Below are positions 29,646 through 39,975 of a stretch of 64,000 nt of DNA, piece after piece. Below the pieces are notes generated by a model. It was not told where the DNA came from. It did not search any database and worked only from the letters and a program-made list of their open reading frames with translations. Source of the DNA: Vreelandella olivaria (lineage in GTDB: Bacteria > Pseudomonadota > Gammaproteobacteria > Pseudomonadales > Halomonadaceae); NCBI GenBank assembly GCA_004295565.1, contig AP019416.1, positions 2,666,001 to 2,730,000 of the forward strand, given 5' to 3'. The position numbers and the translations under genes are program-made. Each line of letters opens with the position of its first letter. Within the stretch, counting starts at the first letter, position 1.

Positions 29646-30500
29646 ATGGCGTTTGAATCCACTTCTTCCTACATCGCAACCGATGCGCTCAAGCAGGCGG
29701 TCAATGCTGCCGTGATGCTTGAGCGGCCGCTATTGATCAAAGGTGAGCCGGGCACCGGCAAAACCCTATTGGCCGAAGAACTGGCCGAGTCTCTCGATAC
29801 CCAGTTGATTACCTGGCATATCAAATCCAGCACCAAGGCGGCCCAGGGTCTGTACGAGTACGACGCGGTGAGCCGCCTGCGTGACTCTCAGCTTGGCGTT
29901 GAAGGCGTGGAAAACGTCGCCAACTACATCAAGCCCGGCAAACTGTGGGAAGCCTTCACCGCCAATCAGCGCGTGGTGCTACTGATTGACGAGATCGACA
30001 AGGCCGATATCGAATTTCCCAACGACCTGCTCCAGGAGCTGGATCGTATGGAGTTCCACGTTTACGAAACCGGCGAAACCATCCGCGCCGAGCAGCGTCC
30101 GATCATCGTCATCACCTCGAACAACGAAAAAGAGCTGCCGGATGCGTTCCTGCGCCGCTGCTTCTTCCACTACATCGAATTCCCTGACCGCGAGACAATG
30201 CAGGCGATTGTCGATGTGCATTTCCCGGATATCGCCCCCAAGCTGGTCAGCGAAGCTTTAGAGGTATTTTTCGAGCTACGTAAAGCGCCAGGCCTGAAGA
30301 AAAAACCGTCTACGTCTGAACTAGTCGACTGGCTCAAGCTACTGATGGCTGACAATATTGCTCAAGAAGCGCTCTACAACCGCGACCCAGCCAAAGCGTT
30401 GCCGCCCATGGCAGGTGCACTGGTTAAAAACGAGCAGGATACCCAACTGCTGGAACGCCTGGCGTTTATGATCCGCCGCCAGAAAGGCACAGGCCGCTAA
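29646..30500 (+). CDS. MoxR-family AAA+ ATPase
   Basis: Intact 284 aa. Walker A is GEPGTGKT, Walker B VVLLIDEIDKAD, sensor 1 VITSNNEKELPDAFLRRC, and a C-terminal helical domain follows. MoxR proteins act as chaperones that insert cofactors or remodel partner proteins, usually with a VWA-domain protein. The next gene, three bases downstream, encodes exactly such a partner. Their shared client is unknown; it might be an enzyme encoded near the preceding regulator, but nothing proves that. Confidence 0.93.
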   Translation: MAFESTSSYIATDALKQAVNAAVMLERPLLIKGEPGTGKTLLAEELAESLDTQLITWHIKSSTKAAQGLYEYDAVSRLRDSQLGVEGVENVANYIKPGKLWEAFTANQRVVLLIDEIDKADIEFPNDLLQELDRMEFHVYETGETIRAEQRPIIVITSNNEKELPDAFLRRCFFHYIEFPDRETMQAIVDVHFPDIAPKLVSEALEVFFELRKAPGLKKKPSTSELVDWLKLLMADNIAQEALYNRDPAKALPPMAGALVKNEQDTQLLERLAFMIRRQKGTGR

Positions 30501-30503
30501 GCC

Positions 30504-31682
30504 ATGTTTATCGGTCTGTTTGAGACGTTAAAGCGCGCCGGCGTACCGGTGTCACTTCGCGAGCTGCTGGATCTTCACGCCGTAGTAGAGCGCGGCGTGG
30601 TATTCGCCGATATGGAAGCCTTCTACCAAGTGGCCCGCACGGTGATGGTCAAGGATGAACGCCACTTTGACCGCTTTGATCGTGCCTTCGCCGCCTGGTT
30701 TAAAGGCCTTGAGGACATGGACGCTGCCATTGAAGCGCTGATCCCCGATGAGTGGCTGCGCCGGGAGTTTGAGAAGCAGCTCACAGACGAAGAGAAAGCC
30801 AAGATCGAATCCCTGGGCGGCCTTGCAGAACTCATTGAGACGTTTAAAAACGCCTGGAGGAGCAAAAGAGCGCCACGCGGGGGGCAATAAATGGATCGGT
30901 ACCGGCGGCACCAGCCCGTTTGGCGCCTACGGTTACAACCCGGAAGGCATTCGCATTGGCCAGGATGGCTCCCGCCACCGGCGCGCCACCAAGGTGTGGG
31001 ACGAGCGGCGTTTTCGCGATTACGATGATTCTCTGGAATTAGGCACGCGCAATATCAAAATGGCGCTACGCCGCCTGCGCAAGTTTGCCCGCCAAGGGGC
31101 GTTAGATGAGTTTGACGTGGATAGCACCATCCGCGAAACCGCCAAGGACGCCGGGCTACTCAACGTGCAGATGCGCCCAGAGCGTCACAACGCGGTAAAG
31201 GTGCTGCTGTTCTTAGACGTCGGCGGCTCGATGGATGACCATATTCGCGTCTGCGAAGAGCTGTTCTCGGCGGCTCGCTCCGAGTTTAAGCATCTGGAGC
31301 ACTACTACTTTCACAACTGCCTTTACGAAGGCGTTTGGCGGAACAATATGCGCCGGGGTAACGAGCGGATACCGACCATGGACGTGCTGCACACCTATGG
31401 CGCGGATTACCAGGTAGTGATTGTCGGTGACGCGGCCATGTCGCCCTATGAGGTCACCCACCCGGCGGTAGCGTCGAGCACTTCAACGACGAAGCAGGCG
31501 GCGTGTGGCTTAAGCGTTTATGCGAAACGTTTCCCCGTCTGGCGTGGCTTAACCCGATGCCGCCCCGAGCATGGGAGTACACCTACTCGACAACGCTGAT
31601 TCGAGAGATCATTGAAGAGCGCATGTATCCCATGACCATGGAGGGCCTGGAAACCGCCATGCGCGAGCTAGCGAAGAAGTAG
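30504..31682 (+). CDS. VWA-domain protein, CoxE-like partner of MoxR (frameshifted)
   Basis: N-terminal region MFIGLFETLKRAGVPVSLRELLDLHAVVERGVVF is followed by a linker rich in charge. A von Willebrand factor A domain follows: VKVLLFLDVGGSMDDHIRVCEELFSAARSEF, with the MIDAS motif in the variant DVGGS. Indels near 30850 and 31470 split the frame. The corrected C-terminus is LPRLAWLNPMPPRAWEYTYSTTLIREIIEERMYPMTMEGLE. Length is about 392 aa. It is paired with the upstream MoxR ATPase. Confidence 0.88.
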
Positions 31683-31745
31683 GCGTGGCAAAACAATTGC
31701 TTAAAGCGGAGCATGGGGCTTTCTTCTAGCCCTTGCTTCTGGCCG

Positions 31746-32309
31746 TCAAAGCGTCTGCGGGAAAGCGTTTAAGCCCTTCACAAACGCCTGTTTAGCCTCT
31801 TCAAATGCTTTCGGGTCATGTTTAAAGCGGCGTAAAATGAGCGCTTCATCCAAAGCCAAGGTGGGTGCCAGTTCGCTAACGCTTTTAGCAGGATGACGTG
31901 CGCCTAAGCCTATGCGCTTTCCTCCCGCCCCACCAAACCAGCGCTTGATGCCACTTTTTGATAGAACGCTTCTTGTTCGGCGCTATCCACTTCGACGCGT
32001 AGCGGCGCTTTCAGGGTAAGCTCACTGATCAAACGCTGCTGGGCATCCGCCTGCTCAAGGGCGCAGGCGTGGGTCACCGTCATGCCTTCGCCCTCCTCGT
32101 CCAGCACTAGTAGCGCCAGCGCTTGAGGTTTACCCTGGCCGTCAACAGCGGCGAATAACCGCGCGGCTTCTTGCGGAAAAAAACACACTGCAGGTGCCGG
32201 TGAACACAACCAGCGGCGTAAGACCAGCCTCTTGTCCGTATACCTCAGCGCATAATCGCGCCAGACAGGCGTTGCGCTGGGCCTCTGCGTTAACGTGTAC
32301 GACCTTCAT
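31746..32309 (-). CDS. GNAT-like acyltransferase (frameshifted, hidden in short frames)
   Basis: No single frame covers this gene. From ATG 32309 it reads MKVVHVNAEAQRNACLARLCAEVYGQ; a shifted frame gives ALALLVLDEEGEGMTVTHACALEQADAQQRLISEL. Correcting indels near 31955 gives FYQKSGIKRWFGGAGGKRIGLGARHPAKS, and the end is LNAFPQTL. The FYQKxGI...RIGL pattern near the C-terminus resembles the last strand and helix of GNAT acetyltransferases. Corrected length is about 187 aa. The function is not known; the GNAT call is tentative. Confidence 0.5.
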
Positions 32310-32480
32310 TTGAATCATCCTCAGCGACTAAAAACCCGCAAGCCTAGAGCAAACATCACCGTTTTGACAGCGCGACGTGCCTCACCGCGACGTCCATTCA
32401 TTTTTACTGATACTGAACACTACTGTTAACAATCTGTCGAAGTGAACTGTAAGCGTGAACATCACCTAGAAGGAGCTAGT

Positions 32481-32868
32481 ATGCCCACCTTTATGAATGA
32501 CCCTACCATGCCCACACCAGGCTTCCCCGGTAGCCACATGGTCGTCGATGATCACTATGTGTTTATTTCAGGGCTGACCGTTGACGATCTTTCTAACGGC
32601 CACGCAGCCCGTGGCGACGTTAAAGAGGAGACTCGCCTTGTGATGCGCGCACTCGCGCATGCTTGAAATGGAAGGCGGCAGCCTGGCAGATATCGTCAGG
32701 GTGGATATCCACCTTACCGATCTACACGCTATCCAAGACATGGACAGTGTTTACGCTGAGTACTTTGAACCTGGCCGCTACCCTGCCCGCACCTGCACTG
32801 AATCCCCCAACCTCTGCGGCGGAAGCAGTATTGAAATTACCGTGATGGCGAAGCGCGCAAATCATTAA
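32481..32868 (+). CDS. RidA/YjgF-family deaminase-like protein (frameshifted)
   Basis: A small trimeric RidA-family protein; relatives hydrolyse reactive enamine/imine intermediates. It begins MPTFMNDPTMPTPGFPGSHMVVDDHYVFISGLTVDD. After an indel near 32650 the second part reads LEMEGGSLADIVRVDIHLTDL and FEPGRYPARTCTESPNLCGGSSIEITVMAKR. A cysteine-rich TESPNLCGG replaces the usual arginine-containing RxxV element, so canonical deaminase activity is uncertain. AAGGAG lies upstream of the ATG. A bidirectional terminator follows directly. Confidence 0.85.
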
Positions 32869-32875
32869 TTTCTTT

Positions 32876-32911
32876 AAACACAAAAAGCCAACTTAATGGC
32901 TTTTTGTGTTT
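32876..32911. terminator. Bidirectional intrinsic terminator
   Basis: AAACACAAAAAGCCA and TGGCTTTTTGTGTTT form a perfect 15-bp stem around a six-base loop, giving A/T tracts on both sides. It separates the convergent RidA gene and the transporter gene. Confidence 0.88.
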
Positions 32912-32929
32912 GTTTAGAGGTCGTCAATT

Positions 32930-34875
32930 TTATAACCCAGCCAACATCCCTGTGGGATAAGTAAGCGTTAACAGATTCGCCATCCCTATTAAGAAGAGTG
33001 TCACGCCAGCCGCTAATCCCACGGCAGCCACGGGCTTCATACGCGCCACCACCAGCAAGAACCCAAGGCAAAAGACCGCGGCGGCAAATAGGAAGCCGAG
33101 CACCATAACGCTTGCGATCAAGGCAAAGAAACCGGCTACCCAGAGCAACTGCTGGCTTAATGTCTGAATTTGCCACGTCATCGGTTTGATGATCGTTCTG
33201 ATAATTTCCAGTACGCACGCCGCCACGATAATGGCAATCGCAAGCCTCGGCATGATGCCCCCTAGCATGGAAAGGTCAGCAAACGCCCACCACATATATC
33301 CAGCCACAGCTAACAGGCTGCTCAGCAATGCCACATCGATCACGCCCAGCGAAAGCGGCGCCACCTCTTCTTGAAGCGCATGTTTGGCAGAGTTCTCGGT
33401 TGGGCGGCGCTTTTGCAGGTAGCTGCGTAAAGGGGGACAATCAGTGATGCCGCAATCAGTGCACCAATAATCAGTACCCCAGGACGCATAAAGGCTTCTG
33501 CACCTTGAAACTGAGCGGCTTGATAGAAGTAGGCTTCTGCACCGGGTGCTAGCACAAAGCCAATCAAAAGGCGGGGCGAGACCAGTTTGCCTGCTTAAAC
33601 AGCACGCCAATCGCACCAATAATACCGAGCGCAACTAGATCACCCAGCGAACGCGTCGCTTGATAGGCCGCGAAGAGTATCAAAATGGTGATCAGCGGCG
33701 CTAAAATTACGAATGGCACCCGGGTCAAGCTGGCCACGGGCCTAGCGAGTCCCAAACAAAGAGCAGCGCCCAAAATATTAGCCAGCGCTAATGACCAAAT
33801 AATGGTGTACGTCAGATCGAGGTTCGTCTCTAACATACTGACACCGGGCTGAAGGCCAAGCAGAAGCAAACCACCTAAAAACACCGCCGCCGTGCCCGAA
33901 CCGGGAATACCAAACAGTAAAGTAGGCACCATCGCCCCGCAGGCACAGGCGTTGTTAGCAGACTCCGGCGCAATCACGCCGCGAATATCGCCTTTGCCAA
34001 ACTGCGATTTATCCTTGGCGCTTTGTACCGCGTGGCCGTAGGTGAGCCAATCCACCACCGAGCCCGCCAAGCCAGGAATAGTCCCCATTAAGCTACCAAT
34101 CCCGCGCAGCGGGCCACTAACCCAGGCCGCCTGGCAACATCCTTTACCCCTCTTTCCAACCTTTACCTAGTTGGCAGGGCTGTTCGGCAATCGCGCCACG
34201 CTTCACCAATAGATCAATAATTTCGGGCAGTGCGAAAATACCTAAACCGACCACAACTAACGGCAATCCATCGTAAAGGTAGTCAATGTCAAACGGCAAC
34301 CGGAACTCGCCGGTAGCTGGCGCCATGCCGATGGTGCCGATCAGTAAGCCAACGCCGCAGGCGGCAATGCCTTTAAAAACATCCTTACCAGAAAGCACCG
34401 CCACCATGGACAGCCCCAGCAGCGTTAACATAAATAGCTCTGACGAAGAAAACGACAGCACAACAGGCCGGGCGATGAGAATAAAGGCCGTGAGCACCAC
34501 CGCACCGATCAGGCCGCCCAGCATTGACGACAAAAACGCGCTAGAAAGCGCTCGTGCAGCCTGCCCTTTCTTCGCCAACGCAAAGCCATCCACCACGGTG
34601 GCTTGGGAAGCACTAGAACCAGGGATGCCGAGCAGTACAGAGGCAAATGTATCGCCAGTAGGTATCACCGCCACCAATCCCATCAGCATACCCAGGGCGA
34701 CAGAAGGCTCCATGCCATAGAGGAAAGGCAACAGAAGCGACATACCAGCAATGCCGCCAAGGCCAGGGATAATGCCCACAATCAGCCCAATCAGGACACC
34801 GATAACCATGTACAGCATATGAGGAACAGTAAATAACTGCCCCAAACTGGAGAATAAGACATCTATCATTGTCAT
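32930..34875 (-). CDS. Tripartite tricarboxylate transporter, TctA-TctB fused membrane subunit (frameshifted)
   Basis: Large permease plus small permease in one reading. The TctA part (from MTMIDVLFSSLGQL) has GIIPGLGGIAGMSLLLPF, GDTFASVLLGIPGSSASQATVVDGF and LLFGIPGSGTAAVFLGGLLLLGLQPG. It passes without a stop through RPGVLIIGALIAASLIVPL and LQKRRPTENSAKHALQEE into a TctB-like four-helix domain (LSLGVIDVALLSSLLAVAGYMWW to TYPTGMLAGL). Indels lie near 34140, 34100, 33575 and 33410. Combined length is about 648 aa, against about 500 for TctA alone. It imports a di- or tricarboxylate by ion gradient with the TctC protein. Confidence 0.82.
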
Positions 34876-34906
34876 GGCTCTTATGTTGTTTAGTGTAAGG
34901 GAGCCC

Positions 34907-34932
34907 AAAAGCACCGCTTAAGCAGTGCTTTT
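34907..34932 (-). terminator. Attenuator-type hairpin between TctC and TctA genes
   Basis: On the minus strand AAAAAGCACTGC-TTAA-GCGGTGCTTTT forms a stem with a U-tract, inside the gap between the binding-protein gene and the permease gene. Partial termination here would give excess binding protein. Confidence 0.6.
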
Positions 34933-34948
34933 TGTGTTAACCGGCGTG

Positions 34949-36052
34949 TTAAATACGGGCACCGTGCTGCTCTAGCAGCCACTCGACCAGCCACTGTCGC
35001 GTGGCATCATCAAGTGACATGGCCTCCTGCAGATGCTGCTCGACGACCTCACCCACCACCGGGGTGTAGGGGCCAAGCTGGGCCATCGCTGCATCTTTAA
35101 ACACTTCTGTATCCACAAAACGCTGTGCCGCTTCGCGATACTCCTGGATAAGTTCAGTTGGCGCGTCGCTAGGCAGAAGGATCAATTTTGCAGCGTGAAC
35201 CCAGAGGCAAAGAATTTGCGATACGCCGCGGCGGCGGGGCCGCTAGGGGCTTCGCCATGCAAGGTTTCGTAAACTTCATTGAAGGTCGGCAAGTCAGGGA
35301 AGGCAGGGTCACGCACGATCTCGCCGCTGTCGTCGAGTACGCCCAGGGAAAACAGCGGCACCGCTCGTCCGCTCTCTACCAGGGGTTCCACGCTGCTGAA
35401 ATAGGCAGAGGTGGTTTGGAAGTCGATATCTGCCTCGCCGCGCTCAAAGGCTAACCGCCCTTCTCCACGGCTACGCATGCCAGAGACGGCCTGTACATCA
35501 GCACCCAGCAGATCAAGCGCAATCAATACCGGCAGTTCTAACCCCGTATGGCTTTGCACGGCAAATTTAACGCGCTGGTTGGTCACCGCGTTCAGCACCT
35601 CCTCTGCGCTATCACCCAGACTAGGCTGGGCATACACCACGCCGCCGGTGGGGGTCGCTAAAATCGGTGTCCAATCGTCGTAGCTATAACGTACACGCCG
35701 ATCTTGCAGCATGGCGGGGTACTGGGTGGAAGCAGAAGTGCCTATCCATTGGCTGCCATCTGAGTCCGCACGCATAGCGAATAGGTTACTGCCATTAATG
35801 GAGCCACCGCCGGGCACGTTATCGATGACCAACGTAGGATTACCTTGAATATGGTCACTCATCCAGGTAGAGAAGAAGCGTGCCCACATCGGTTCCACCG
35901 CCTACACCAAACGGAATAGTCCAGTGGATAGTGTCGGGCACGCTCACATCGTTAGCTTGGGCATTCACGCTGATAGCACCCAGCGTGGAACAAGCAACGA
36001 CAAGTAACGCTTTTTTGAAAGTGTTAAGCGGTGTGTGCTTCGAGGTAGTCAT
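34949..36052 (-). CDS. Tripartite tricarboxylate transporter substrate-binding protein, TctC-like (frameshifted)
   Basis: Periplasmic receptor of the transporter. The signal peptide is FKKALLVVACSTLGAISVNAQA. The mature part has IHWTIPFGVGGGTDVG (BUG/TctC-type entry), NPTLVIDNVPGGGSINGSNLF, and FPDLPTFNEVYETLHGEAPSGPAAAAYRKFF. Indels near 35880 and 35180 split the three parts. The corrected C-terminus reads KLILLPSDAPTELIQEYREAAQRF to LEQHGARI. About 367 aa, somewhat longer than the usual 320. It lies upstream of the fused permease. Confidence 0.85.
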
Positions 36053-36133
36053 GGCGATACTCCTGTTATTGATTATTGTCGGTTGTTAATAGTGGCCGCG
36101 TGATTCAATCAACGGTTTCGACGGCGTGATTAC

Positions 36134-37226
36134 CTACTTCCTTTGCAGGGCTCGCATAAAAATTTGCCCGCTCATAATTTTGCGAGCCGTTCGAATAAGC
36201 GATACGCGCGCAAGGTCAAACGCATTCTGCTGGCGATACTCTGCCGTCAGCTCAATAGAGCCAGAAGGATGTTCCAAGACAATCTGAGATAGCAGCTGAC
36301 CAGCGGAAAGCTTCCGAGTACTCATCGCCATTTGATTGGCCACCGAGCCGGGCACGTTAATCGCCGCCGCCACCGCCATCGCCCCTGTTACGGCGATCGC
36401 TTTATGGCAGCGAAGAGGCACAAAATAGCGAATATTCAGCGTGTGCGATGCCGCTTCAGCCGCTGAAATCAGCACCACCTTGGGCAGCACGCTCTGACTG
36501 ACATCGCCCATTCCCATCCGCCGCCCTGCTTCCTGACGCAAGGTTTCTAAGCGGGTTAACAAGGCCGCGTTATTATCCAGCTCACCAGGCGATTCATGGC
36601 CGGTTAATCCGACCGACTCAGCGCGCAGCAGCATAATCGGGGTGGCCGCATCGATACAGCTCACCTCAACCCCTGCTATCTCATCGCATGCGTTTCCCGT
36701 AGGTAACAGGTGACCTGTTTTACTGCCCATGATGTCTAAAAGCTAAGCTGAATGCCCGCAGCACTGCCCGGTACGCCGCTAATGGTGACGCTGCCTTCGT
36801 ACTGCACCTGCTTCCCCGGTGTAGGGACATGGCATTCGATCAGCCGCTGGGTGTTTAAGTTATGGACTTTCACTACGGTGGTACCGTCTTCCGGCTCTAC
36901 CAGCCCCGTCTCTATGGCATAGGGCCCGACGGCAGAGAGCATATTGCCGCAGTTGGGGTTAAAGTCGACACGCTTATTCACTACATCCACTTGAGCAAAC
37001 AGATAGTCAACATCGGCGCCAGGGTGCGATGAGCGCTCTACAATAGCCACTTTGCTGGTGAGCGGGTCGCCGCCCCAATACCATCGATCTGTAGCGCATG
37101 GCCGGAACCCATCAAACTAAGCAGGATATCAGCCTGCTGTGCTTGGTCACTGGGTAGGTCTTTCATGCGAATAAAGGGGCCTCGAGAGGTGCCGCCCCGC
37201 ATAATGACACAAGGAATGCTGTTCAT
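36134..37226 (-). CDS. PrpF-family isomerase, 4-oxalomesaconate tautomerase (GalD)-like (frameshifted)
   Basis: A diaminopimelate-epimerase-fold isomerase of the PrpF family. MNSIPCVIMRGGTSRGPFIRMKDLP contains the conserved MRGGTSRG. VDFNPNCGNMLSAVGPYAIETGLV carries the catalytic cysteine in NCGNM. The C-terminal part includes LLPTGNACDEIAGVEVSCIDAATPIMLLRAE. Indels lie near 37050 and 36735. Family members isomerise 2-methylaconitate or 4-oxalomesaconate; the neighbouring tricarboxylate transporter supports a related tricarboxylic substrate. About 363 aa. Confidence 0.85.
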
Positions 37227-37292
37227 ATCGTTCCGCCATAGTTCGCGATGACTGTATGCACGGAGAATGTCAGCCAATCTTTAATGTCTCAA

Positions 37293-37329
37293 ATGCAAAT
37301 ATAGATTGCTATAAATACGAATTTTGCAT
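37293..37329. promoter_or_regulatory. LysR operator region
   Basis: Between the divergent isomerase and LysR genes, a perfect 5-4-5 palindrome TATAG-ATTG-CTATA (37300-37313) fits the LysR T-N11-A box. Outer arms ATGCAAA (37293) and TTTGCAT (37323) form a wider dyad around it. Confidence 0.6.
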
Positions 37330-37374
37330 TAATGTGTTTTGGTTATTAATCCACTTTTTTTGCGCAACAATCCC

Positions 37375-38276
37375 ATGCTGCATAGACTCGAATTTCTTGA
37401 CCTTCATGCGTTCATTTTAGTCGCTGAGTTAGGCACCTTTCATGAGGCGGCTCAGCGCTTGCATTTGTCGCAACCGGCCCTCACCCGCCGTATCCAAAAG
37501 CTGGAAGAACTCCTTGAAGTTGAACTACTTGAGAGAACCACTAGGCGTACTCGACTGACGCCTATTGGGGCAGATTTTTGCCCCGAGCCAGGCGCATGCT
37601 TGAGGAGTACGAGTCATCTATTTTGGGGATTCGGGAGCTGGTCACGCACCAAAAAGGAACCGTGACAATTGCTTGCTTGCCGACGGCGGCATTCTACTTT
37701 TGCCTAGTGTCATTCGCGTGTTTAGCGAGGCTTGGCCGGGTATTCGCATCCGAATTCTGGATGTCAGTGCTAACGAGGGGCTGGAAAAAGTTATCAATGG
37801 CGAGGCAGACTTCGGTATCAACATGATCAGCGCGCAAAGCTCCGAGGTGCGTTTTACCCCCCTGCTGCGAGATCCCTTTGTATTGGCACTGCGCTCGGAT
37901 CATCCGCTTGCCAGCAAAAGCAGATTGAGTGGAGCGATCTAGAAGATGTGCGACTCATCACCGTAAGCCGCGATAGTGGAAACCGTACTTTGTTAGATAA
38001 TGCGCTTTCTGCTGAGGGCATCCACTTAAACAGTTTTACGAGGTTCAACACTTGTCGACCTCTTTGGGTTTAGTGGAGTCAGGCTTAGGGGTGGCTATTT
38101 TGCCGCGCATGACCATGCCTGGGCCTGATCACGACACACTGTGCTCAAGAGATCTGCCTGAGCCGCGCATTCAGCGCTCCATTGGTCTTGTACGCAGCAA
38201 TACACACAGCCTCTCCAGTACCGCACAGTTATTTATTGATTTATTGCTTGAGCACTGGGTCAAAGAAACTATTTAA
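37375..38276 (+). CDS. LysR-family regulator of the tricarboxylate operon (frameshifted)
   Basis: N-terminal helix-turn-helix [65 protein letters not shown]. The effector domain continues in shifted frames ([46 protein letters not shown], then [16 protein letters not shown]) and ends [11 protein letters not shown]. Indels lie near 37580, 37665, 37920 and 38045. About 300 aa after correction. It is divergent from the isomerase/transporter operon and likely controls it. Confidence 0.88.
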
Positions 38277-39738
38277 CGGCTTTCATCACGCCAGCATCAA
38301 TCAGCGCAATAACCGCTTCAATATCAATGTGCTCTTCCAGCATATCGGCCAAACGATCGAGCTCACGCTCTCGGTGAGCTTGATAATCACTCTGCTCCCC
38401 ATTTACGAGGCCCAGCTGTTTTAATAGCGATTGACAGGCCTCGGGGTGGTCAAATAAGCCATGCAGGTAAGTGCCCAAGATATGGCCATCATCACTGACC
38501 GCGCCTTCTAGTCGACCCTCTAAATCAAATAGCGGCGAACTAAGCGCTACCCCATCGCTTACGCCGTTATGGATCTCATAGCCCGTCACGGTTGCCCCAT
38601 CCGCTACTGTTACGCCACGCACATTACGCAGTTGCTTGCCTGCCACCATACGCGTGGTCAGTGGTAATAACCCCAAGCCCGCTACTTTTCCGGGCTTCCC
38701 CTCCAAGCCCTCAGCGTCATCTACCCATTCGCCCAGCATTTGAAAACCGCCGCAAATACCCAATACCTTGCCGCCGTAGCGTAGGTGGCGCTGAATGGCG
38801 TTATCCCAGCCCTGACGTTTTAGCCACTCAAGGTCGCTGGCAGTGCTTTTACTACCGGGCAGAATGATCACATCCGCAGCGGGTATCGGCTGATCTGGCC
38901 CCACAAAGGTCAGAGATACCTGGGGGTGGAGCCGCAGCGGGTCGAAGTCGGTGTGATTACTAATGCGCGGCAGCGCTGGCACTATCACGTTAAGCGTCTG
39001 CCCCGCCTTTTTAGCCTGGGTTAGACCAATACTGTCTTCAGCATCGAGTACCAGCCCCTGCAAATACGGCAGTGTGCCCAGTACTGGTTTACCGGTGCGC
39101 GCTTCCAACCACTCAAGCCCTGGGTTGAGTAGCGCCATATCTCCCCGAAAGCGGTTGATAATAAAGCCCTGGGTGCGCGCCTGTTCGCCCTCACTCAATA
39201 GCGCCAGCGTACCTACCAACTGGGCAAACACACCGCCTCGATCAATATCACCCACCAGTATCACCGGGCAGTCCGCCGCCTCGGCAAAGCCCATATTGGC
39301 GATATCACCCTCGCGCAGATTAATCTCAGCGGGGCTGCCCGCGCCTTCAGCAATAATCATATCGAAACGGCTTTCCAGCGCCTGCCATGCCGCCATCACG
39401 CTCGCTTTCGCGGTGCGTTTATAGGCATGGTAATCCAGCGCATCCATATGGCCATGCACTTTGCCGCGCAAAATCACCTGGGCGCCGCGGTCGGTTTCCG
39501 GCTTTAGCAGTACCGGATTCATATCGCTGTGGGGTGCTAAATAGCACGCCTGGGCCTGCAACGCAGTGGAGCGTCCAATCTCGCCACCGTCCTCCGTCAC
39601 GGCGCTATTCAGTGCCATATTCTGAGGTTTGAACGGCGCCACTGAGACTCCTCGCCTGGCCAACGCACGGCACAGCGCAGCCACCACGGTACTTTTACCT
39701 GCATCCGAGGTGGTACCTTGAATCATTAGTGTGGCCAT
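38269..39738 (-). CDS. cobQ: Cobyric acid synthase
   Basis: Intact 489-aa ATP-dependent amidase that converts adenosylcobyrinic a,c-diamide to cobyric acid. The N-terminal dethiobiotin-synthetase-like ATPase has [26 protein letters not shown], then [13 protein letters not shown]. The glutamine amidotransferase domain has the nucleophile in [14 protein letters not shown] and a histidine in [11 protein letters not shown]. The chosen start lies at 39738; 23 upstream residues are unlike the family. No other cobalamin gene is in the window. Its 3' end overlaps the convergent LysR gene by 8 bp. Confidence 0.95.
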   Translation of the reverse strand: MATLMIQGTTSDAGKSTVVAALCRALARRGVSVAPFKPQNMALNSAVTEDGGEIGRSTALQAQACYLAPHSDMNPVLLKPETDRGAQVILRGKVHGHMDALDYHAYKRTAKASVMAAWQALESRFDMIIAEGAGSPAEINLREGDIANMGFAEAADCPVILVGDIDRGGVFAQLVGTLALLSEGEQARTQGFIINRFRGDMALLNPGLEWLEARTGKPVLGTLPYLQGLVLDAEDSIGLTQAKKAGQTLNVIVPALPRISNHTDFDPLRLHPQVSLTFVGPDQPIPAADVIILPGSKSTASDLEWLKRQGWDNAIQRHLRYGGKVLGICGGFQMLGEWVDDAEGLEGKPGKVAGLGLLPLTTRMVAGKQLRNVRGVTVADGATVTGYEIHNGVSDGVALSSPLFDLEGRLEGAVSDDGHILGTYLHGLFDHPEACQSLLKQLGLVNGEQSDYQAHRERELDRLADMLEEHIDIEAVIALIDAGVMKAVK

Positions 39739-39936
39739 AAAGAGGTCTCGCCAGGTGAACAAGAGCGAGACTGTAGCGGCCCCTGGAAACCAGCGCAATG
39801 TGCTCAAGCAAAACAGGCGCCTGTTCAGTAGCCTTCGTTTTTGTGACGGCTAACCACTTTGTCATCATAATCACGCTAAAAATACATATTCCCGCCATTT
39901 AGCCGTCACATACCCCCTCTAGGCTGATACCTAACA

Positions 39937-39954
39937 AATGAGATCGATCTCATT
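39937..39954. promoter_or_regulatory. Perfect 18-bp palindrome, LacI operator
   Basis: AATGAGATCGATCTCATT is a perfect dyad with a central CG, a typical form for LacI/GalR-family operators. It ends 21 bp before the LacI-family start, in its promoter region, so autoregulation is likely. Confidence 0.75.
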
Positions 39955-39975
39955 GCACTGATAACAGGTATCCGC

